Made by a program: the position numbers and the translations under genes. Positions 12,701 to 21,700 of a DNA stretch of 64,000 bases are shown here, piece after piece. The stretch lies in NCBI RefSeq assembly GCF_017409525.1, contig NZ_JAFQSO010000001.1:1-64000 (forward strand), written 5' to 3'. Positions within the stretch are counted from its first letter, which is position 1; each line of letters starts with the position of its first letter. The DNA is from Methanobrevibacter sp. (GTDB lineage Archaea; Methanobacteriota; Methanobacteria; Methanobacteriales; Methanobacteriaceae). The notes under the pieces are model-generated. The model was not told where the DNA came from. It worked only from the letters and a program-made list of their open reading frames with translations, and did no database searches.

Positions 12701-15700
12701 TCAACTGTAGGAAGCGGCGCATTCATCAATGTCACAGTTCCTGACGATGCGATAGGATATGTGGTTGTAACTCTCAACAACGCCAACTACACCATAAACC
12801 TGACAGGCGGAAAAGGAAATGTCACAGTTTATGGATTGGAAAACACTACTTATGACGTTTATGTAACTTATATCGGTGATGAAAAATACTTGTCAAGCAC
12901 CAATTCAACCAAATTGGCAATCGACAAGCTCACCACAACATTTGAAATCAATGGAACCAACATCACAGTTGGAGCAAGCGAATTTATAACATTTGAAACT
13001 CCTGACAACATCACAGGACTTGTCAAAGTAGAAATCAATGACAAGAACTACACTGCATTCATTTATGAGGGCAAAGGCAACTTGACTGTCTACGGTCTTC
13101 CTGCAGGAGACTACAACGTGACCGTTTACTTCGAAGGAAACAACATGTACTTGCCTGCCGCGAGCGCAATGAACAACTTCACAGTCAATCAGACCACTAC
13201 AGGAATAGTGATTGTTCCTCAAAACATCACTTACGGCGGTCATGAAACCATTGTAATCTACATCAACGCAACCGGAACTGTCAATGTCACTGTAGATACA
13301 TTTAGTGTAACTAATGAACCAATCGTTGACGGCAAGGTGACTATTGATGTCGATGATTACTTGACTGCAGGCAACTACACAGTATATGTTGACTACAACG
13401 GAAATGTCAACTACACCAGTAGTTCAGCTCAGAAAGACTTCGAAGTTGCAAAAGCAGATCCGACAATGACAGTTGAAGTCCAAAACATTACCTATGGTGA
13501 TATTGAACACATTACAGTCAATGTCAAATCATCCGGAAACGTGACAATTAAGGTAGATGGAAGAGAAGAAACTATTGTTCTTAAAAATGGACAAACAGTA
13601 ACTGTCGTTTTAAGGGCAATCGTCAACTCACTCGAAACATTTGACGGTACAGCTGTATTGGATGTCAAAGGATTGAATGTTGGAGAATATCCTGTAACTG
13701 TAACATACAATGGTAATGAAAACTACAATGCAAAAACCATCAAGACAACATTCTTCGTCACAAAAGACAATGTGACAGTTGGTGTTGATGTTGCAGACAT
13801 CCGTGCTGACGGCAAGGAAGTAATCAACGTAACATTAAGCAACATCAATGCAACAGGTAATGTAATCATAAATGTGGACGGCAAGAACTACACAAGAAAC
13901 ATATCAGAAGGCAAAGCAAACTTGACCTTAAGCGGATTGTCCAGCGCAACACATTCAGTCGTTGTAATCTATGAGGGAGACAATAACTTCAACGGCAACT
14001 GGACATCAGCCACATTTGACGTAGACAAACTAGACTCTACATCAACAATTACTTTAAAAGACCCTATTACAATTCTTGAAAAACAAACCATTAAGGTTGA
14101 AGTCACTGATGGCGCTACAGGATATGTTGTAATTACTGTTGACGATAAGGATTATTATGTGCCTATTGTAGGCAAATTCGCAACATTAGAATTAGGTAAT
14201 TTAACTAATAAGACTTACGATGTTGATGCCAGATATCTTGGTGATGAAAACTACTATGGATCTACATCTGAAACCAAATTCAATGTCACTAAAGTCGCAT
14301 CCAATGTAACCGTAAAAGTGGAAAACATTACTTTAGGCGATGTTGCAGTAGTAAACATTACTGTAACTCCTGGCGCAACAGGCAATGTGACAGTAACAAT
14401 AGGAAATGAGTTCAACAAGACTGTAGGCATAACCGATGGCATAATCACTGTGCTTGTGCCTGGCCTGACTGTCGGCGACAAGACAGTTAACGTGACCTAC
14501 AACGGCGACGGCAAGTACCTGCCTAATGACAACTCAACCACATTCTCCGTAGGCAAAATAAATTCAACATCAAATATTGAAATAGTCGACAACGGAAACG
14601 GCACAGTCACTGTCATAGTGCCACAAAACGCAACTGGAAATGTGACAATTTATGTTGATGGCAAAAACTTCACTGCAAATGTGACAGATGGTATAGCTGT
14701 AGTCACATTAGAAAATGTAACTCCTGGAAAACACAACCTCACTGCGGTATACTCAGGTGATGGAAACTACACCAATGTCACTGCCTATGGCAATGTGACA
14801 ATCCCAAGACTCGCTTCACCGATATCCATGAATGTAACTGACATTTACGTTGGAGATGTCGCATACATTAACGTGACAGCACCTACTGGTGATGTGACAA
14901 TCGAAATCAACGGCAAAACATACGCTCCAACATCATTCTCCAATGGAGTTGCAAGATTCGTGGTTGAAAACCTGGCCTACGGCAACAAGACAGTCGCCGT
15001 AAACTATGCGGGCAATTCAAACTACACAGAAAACTTCACAACAGCCAACTTCACAGTGTCCAAACGCAATTCATTCATCAGAGTGAATGCAACCGACGGC
15101 GTTGTCGATGGCGAAGTAATAATTAACGTGACAGTTCCTGCAAACGCTATAGGATATGTCGTTGTAAATGTCAACGGAACCAATTACACAATCAACCTTA
15201 CTGACGGTCAGGACAGAATCGCCGTCAATGTCACACAAGCGGGTCTCTACAATGTGACTGCAACCTACATCGGCGATGACCAGTACCTGTCAAGCGAAGC
15301 CAACACAACATTCAATGTCGACAAGCTGGCTTCATTCATCAACGTGACAGTAAGCAATAACGGAGTCATTCCAAACGGAACCGATGCGGTCATATACATC
15401 AAGGTTCCTGGCGACATTAACGGTATGGTAAATGTGACTGTCTGGGATATTAACAGAAATGTGAACACTACCTACACAGTCCATGTATATGATGGAAACG
15501 GCACTTTGCACATTGGCGCTCCGCTCATCGGCAACTACAAGGTTACTGCAGCATACCTTGAAAACAGAAAATACCTTGGAAATGAGAATTACACTTCATT
15601 TGAGGTTTATGACAATAAGAAACAATTCGATGTCCGCCCTCGTGATGTTTATGTGGATCAAACCACAACTGTAACTGTTAGTTTGCTTGGAAATCACACA

Positions 15701-18700
15701 GGCGGTAATGTGACAATAATTATCAGCAATGCTGGCGGTGAAATATTGAGAAATGAAAGTGTTCCATTTGCTCAGTACTCCACTTACTTAAATGCCAGTT
15801 TCGCCGATTGGACATTGCCACTCTTGAATGCTGGCCGCTATGATGTAAAAGCAATCTACACTGAAGCTGATGGAGATTACGTATACACTTATGAAGGCAA
15901 CAACAGCTTCAATGTAACCAAACTAGATTCCCAAATCAAGATTAAGGAAATCAGAAACATCACTGTCGGTGAAAATGCAACAGTCGAGCTTGAAATTGTA
16001 TTGGACGTAAAAGCAAATGACGGCAACATCTCAGTATTCGTGGATGGAAGGGAATATAAGACAAACACTTCAAGCCTCAAGGTCACTGTTCCAGGTTTAG
16101 GTGCAGGCAACTACACTGTTGAAGCATTCTATCACGGAAACAGATGGTATCTCGGATCCAATGCATCAGCAATATTTAAAGTTGATAAAAACCCTGCTCC
16201 AATCAGCATCAATGTAACCAACTCAAAAGTCGGTGAAGTCGAACAGATCAATGTAACACTCACAGAAAACATAACCGGAAGAGTAGTGCTTGATGTTGGA
16301 GACAACCACTACTACGCTAACATAACAAACGGTATGGCTACATTCAACATCACCGGATTGGCTGCAGGTGAGTACAACGTAACCGCAACCTATGACGGCG
16401 ACTACAAGTACTTCGCAAATTCAACCGCCGGTGCATTCACAGTAAGCAAGCATCCTTCACAAATCAACATCACTATATCCCATGACGGAATAGTGGCAAA
16501 CGGCACTGACGTGAACATTACAGTACACGCTCCTGTCGATGCAACCGGCAAGGTCAACATAACAGTTTCAGACGACGTTAAGAATACCACCTACACAATT
16601 TATGTAAACGACGGCGTGGGCGTACTGCATCTTGAGACTCCTGAAATCGGAATCTACAACGTGACCGCAAAATATCTTGGTGATGGTAAATACATCGGAA
16701 GCGAAAATAGAACTCTATTTGAAGTTTACATCACTGGAAAATCACTTGCAGTTGAAACAGAAAATGTAACCGTTGCCGGAAACGAGTCAATCAAGGTATG
16801 GGTATCCGGAAACCGCACAGGCGAGAATGTAACAATATTCGTTTATGATTCCCAAGGAACCCTTGTTGCAGAGCAAAATGCAACATTCGACGAATTCTAT
16901 AATTCACAAGTGAACATGACTTCAGCAAAACTCACATTGGACAAGCTGCCTGCCGGCGACTACACTGTGGATGCAATATACCTTGAAAGAAATGGAACAA
17001 GAATAATCGAACACACAGGCAGTGGAAGATTTACAGTATCCAAATTGCCTTCCACAATATCAATCAAGGAAATCAGAAACATCACTGTAGGTGAAAACGC
17101 AACAATCGAGCTTGTATTCGGACCAAGCGAAGCCACAGGCAATATCTCAGTATTCGTAAACGGCGTTGAGCACATTATCAATACAACCAGCTTGACAATT
17201 ACAGTTCCGAACTTGCATGCTGAAGAGTACTTCGTGCATGCATTCTATTACGGAGACCACAACTACTACGGATCAAACGATTCAGCAGTATTCAAAGTAT
17301 CCAAAGCGGTCCCAGTTATAAAAGTCAATGCGACCAACATTACTGTTGGAGATAGTGTATTGATTGAAATCACCGCTCCTGGCGATATTGAAAACCCAAT
17401 TCTTGTGGATGTCGATGGCGTCGGATACTATGTAAACATCACTGCTGGTAAAGGAAAATTATACGTGCCTTCCTTAGCTAGCGGCAATTACAATGTGACT
17501 GCAAGATACTTGGGTGATGACAAATACACTGAAGGCAAGAACACAACAATCTTCAAAGTATCCAAGACATCTTCAAGCGTCAATGTAACTGTTGATGATA
17601 TCACAGTTGGAGACAAGGCAGTAATTAACATTGAAACTCCTAAGGACTTATGCGGAAACGTAACTGTAAGTGTAGATGGCAAAAACCACACAGTATTTGT
17701 TTCAGGTGGTGTCGGAACATTGGTAGTTCCTGATTTAGGCGTCGGTCCACACACAGTCAATGTAACATTCGACGGATGCAAAAAATACGAACCAAGCAAC
17801 AGCTCCACAACATTCAATGTGAATAAGGTCAAATTAAATGAAAATGACATTAAGGTAGTTGACCAAGGCAATGGCACAGTCATTGTGCTTGTTCCTGGAA
17901 ATGCCACTGGCAATGTCACTATCACTGTTGACGGTAAGAATTTCACAGCCGATGTTGTTAACGGCACTGCTGTTGTTCAGTTGGATAATGTAACTCCTGG
18001 AACTCACAATGCTGAAGTAATCTATTCAGGTGATGACACTCACGATGCTGCTAACACAACAGCTATTGTAACAGCTCCTAAGTATGATTCTCCTATGAAC
18101 ATTACTGTAAGTGAAATCAAGTCAGGTGAAAATGGTACTGTTACTGTCACTCTTCCTGAGAACGCTACTGGCAATGTTACTGTCCGTGTTGACGGTAAGA
18201 ATTACACTGTTGAGATTGTTGACGGTGTTGCCGTTGTTGAAATTGGAAACTTGACTGCAGGCAATAAGACATTTGTTGTAGAGTATGCTGGTGATGATAA
18301 TTATGTTCCTGTTTATGCTGTAGGCAATTTCACTGTTGTGCAGTCTCCTATCGTTCCTGATATCACTGTTGTAGATAATGGCAACGGCACTGTTGTGGTT
18401 GTTCTTCCTGAGGATGCTTCCGGCAATGTCACTATCACTGTTGACGGTAAGAATTACGCTGCTGAAGTGGTTAACGGCACTGCTGTTGTTCAGTTGGATA
18501 ATGTAACTCCTGGAACTCATGAAGCTGTAGTGACTTATTCAGGTGATGATAAATACGCTAATGCTACCAAATTGGCTAATGTGACTGCTCCTAAGTATGA
18601 TTCTCCTATGAACATCACTGTTGGCGAAATCAAGTCAGGTGAAAACGGCACTATTACTGTTACTCTTCCTGAGAATGCTACAGGCAATATTACTGTCAGC

Positions 18701-21700
18701 GTTGACGGCAAACAATATGTTGTTGAGGTTATTGACGGTGTTGCTGTTGTTGAGGTTGGAAACTTGACTGCTGGCAATAAGACTTTTGTCGTTGAGTACT
18801 CTGGTGATGACAATTATGTTCCTGTTTATGCTGTTGGTAATTTCACTGTTGTGCAGTCTCCTGTTGTTCCTGATGTTTTCACTGTTGTAGATAATGGCAA
18901 TGGCACTGTTGTGGTTGTTCTTCCTGAGGATGCTACAGGTAACGTCACTATCACTGTTGACGGTAAGAATTTCACTGCTGAGGTGGTTAACGGCACTGCT
19001 ATTGTCAAGTTAGAAAACGTAACTCCTGGAACTCATGAAGTTGAAGTGATTTATTCTGGTGATGATAAATACACTAATGTTACTAAAGTGGTTAATGTGA
19101 CTGCTCCTAAGTATGATTCTCCTATGAACATCACTGTTGGCGAGATTAAGTCAGGTGAGAACGGCACTATTACTGTTACTCTTCCTGAGAATGCTACTGG
19201 TAATGTTACTGTCAGTGTTGATGGTAAAGTTTACACTGCTGAGGTTGTTAATGGTACTGCTGTTGTTGAGGTTGGAAACTTGACTGCAGGCAATAAGACT
19301 GTAGTTGTCGAGTACTCTGGTGATGGCAATTACACCTCAGGTTATGCTGTAGGTAATTTCACTGTTGAGCAATCTCCTGTTGTTCCTGATGTTTTCACTG
19401 TTGTAGATAATGGTAACGGCACTGTTGTGGTTGTTCTTCCTGAGGATGCTACAGGCAATGTCACTATCACTGTTGACGGTAAGAATTTCACTGCTGAGGT
19501 GGTTAACGGCACTGCTATTGTCAAGTTAGAAAACGTAACTCCTGGAACTCATGAAGTTGAAGTGGTCTATTCAGGTGACGGTAAATACGCTAATGTTACT
19601 AAAGTGGTTAATGTGACTGCTCCTAAGTATGATTCTCCTATGAACATCACTGTTGGCGAGATTAAGTCAGGTGAGAACGGCACAATTATTGTCACTCTTC
19701 CTGAGAATGCTACTGGTAATGTTACTGTCAGTGTTGACGGTAAAACTTACATTGCAGAAGTGGTTAATGGTACTGCTGTTGTTGAGGTTGGAAACTTGAC
19801 TGCTGGCAATAAGACTGTTGTTGTCGAGTACTCTGGTGATGGCAATTACACTTCAGGTTATGCTGTTGGCAATTTCACTGTTGAGCAATCTCCTATCGTT
19901 CCGGATATTACTGTCGTTGATCAAGGCAACGGCACAATTGTAGTTGTTGTCCCTGAGGACGCTACAGGTAATGTCACTATCACTGTTGACGGTAAGGATT
20001 ACACTGCTGAGGTGGTTAATGGTACTGCTGTTGTTCAGTTAGATGATGTAACTCCTGGAGCTCATGATGTTGAAGTGTTCTACTCTGGTGACAGCAAATA
20101 TGCTAATTCAACTTCAACCGCTAGAATAACCGCTCCAAAATACGACACTCCAATTAAAGTGGGCGCACCTGCAAGTCTTGTTGGTGATAAAGCAGTAATT
20201 ACAGTGTCCGTTCCAGATAATGCAACAGGCAATGTCACAATCGAAATTGATGGTGTGAAATACGTTTCACAAATTAATGGCGGCAAAGCAGTATTCGAAA
20301 TCGAAAACTTAACTGCAGGAACTAAAACAATTGCCGTAGAATATGCAGGTGATGGAAATTATGTTGCAAACCACACAACAGGAAATATCACAATATCCAA
20401 ATGCCCTTCAACTGTATCCGCAACAATAACTGACATTGGCGTTGGCGAAAACGTAACCATTACAGTAAATGTTCCTGAAGATGCTACCGGCCAAGTATTG
20501 ATTGATATCGACGGCGTCGGATACTATGTAAATGTGACAAACGGTGTCGGAGTAGCCCAAATACCTCGCATGCCTAATGGAGTTTATGATGTAAATCTCA
20601 CATACACTGGCGATGACAAGTACTTGCCAAGCTCAAGTAAATCATCATTCAATGTGAATAAGATTCCTTCATTTGTGATTCCAACCGCAGAGGACATTGT
20701 TGTCGGCGAAAATGAGGTTATCCTGTTCACACTTCCAAGTGATGCAACAGGCACTTTAGAGGTCATCATTAATGGTGAAAGCTTCACAGTTGATTTGGAT
20801 GATGCTTTAGGCGCTCCAGTTTACGAAAGCAGATTCACAGTTGCAATCAGCGATGGCGAAGGAGTGCTGGTATTGTCAGGCCTGTCTGCAGGTGAATACA
20901 ATGTGGTTGTAACCTATGGCGGAAACTATAAATACTTGAACTCAAGCAATTCAACCACATTCAGAGTGTCTGCAAGTGATTGCGAAGTGAATGTCATTGA
21001 TTTAGGAAACGGCACAGTCAAAGTATTCGTTTCAGACAATGCCACTGGTAACGTAACAATCAAAGTTGGAAACGAGACATACACTGCTCCTGTCGTAAAT
21101 GGCGAGGCAGTTATCGATTTAAATAATCTGTCCTCTGGAAATCATCAAATAGAAGTGACATACTCTGGCGATGACAAACATTCGGCCAAGACAGTCGTCT
21201 CTGAAGTGGACATTCCTAAAAAACTAACTCCAATCAGCGTTTCAGTCGAGGACATAAATGTTGGAGAAACAGAACACATTGTTGTAACTCTTCCTGATGG
21301 GGCTAGCGGAACTGTAATCATAGAGATTAATGCTAAACAATATAATGCCACAATTAAAGATGGAAAAGCTGTATTTGATATAGAAGGATTGGCATTTGGA
21401 AACAAGACAGTCGCAGTGACCTATGATGGTGATGACAACTATGTCAGAAACTTCACCACTGCTCAATTCGAAGTCAAAAAGCTCCCTTCAAATGTAACCG
21501 CAACCTCAAAGGACATCAAATACGGTAAGGATGGAACCATTAAGATTGAACTTCCTAAAGATGCAACCGGTCATGTAACAGTTACAATCAATGGCGTGAA
21601 ATATTCAGGGGAAGTAATCAATGGTAAGGCGGTCATCGTTATCCCTGACCTTCCTGCGGGAGATTATGATGCTGTTGTAACATATGATGGTGATGACAAG

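Noticed and set aside
1823-20134. Regular repeats as a possible CRISPR array or satellite
   Set aside because: Periods are multiples of three and preserve the reading frame, with no short constant repeat alternating with unique spacers; they are protein repeats.
1199-21466. Many minus-strand and out-of-frame open frames inside the adhesin gene
   Set aside because: They are shadows of the repetitive Thr/Asn/Val-rich coding sequence: their translations repeat with the same period as the plus-strand gene and lack start signals.
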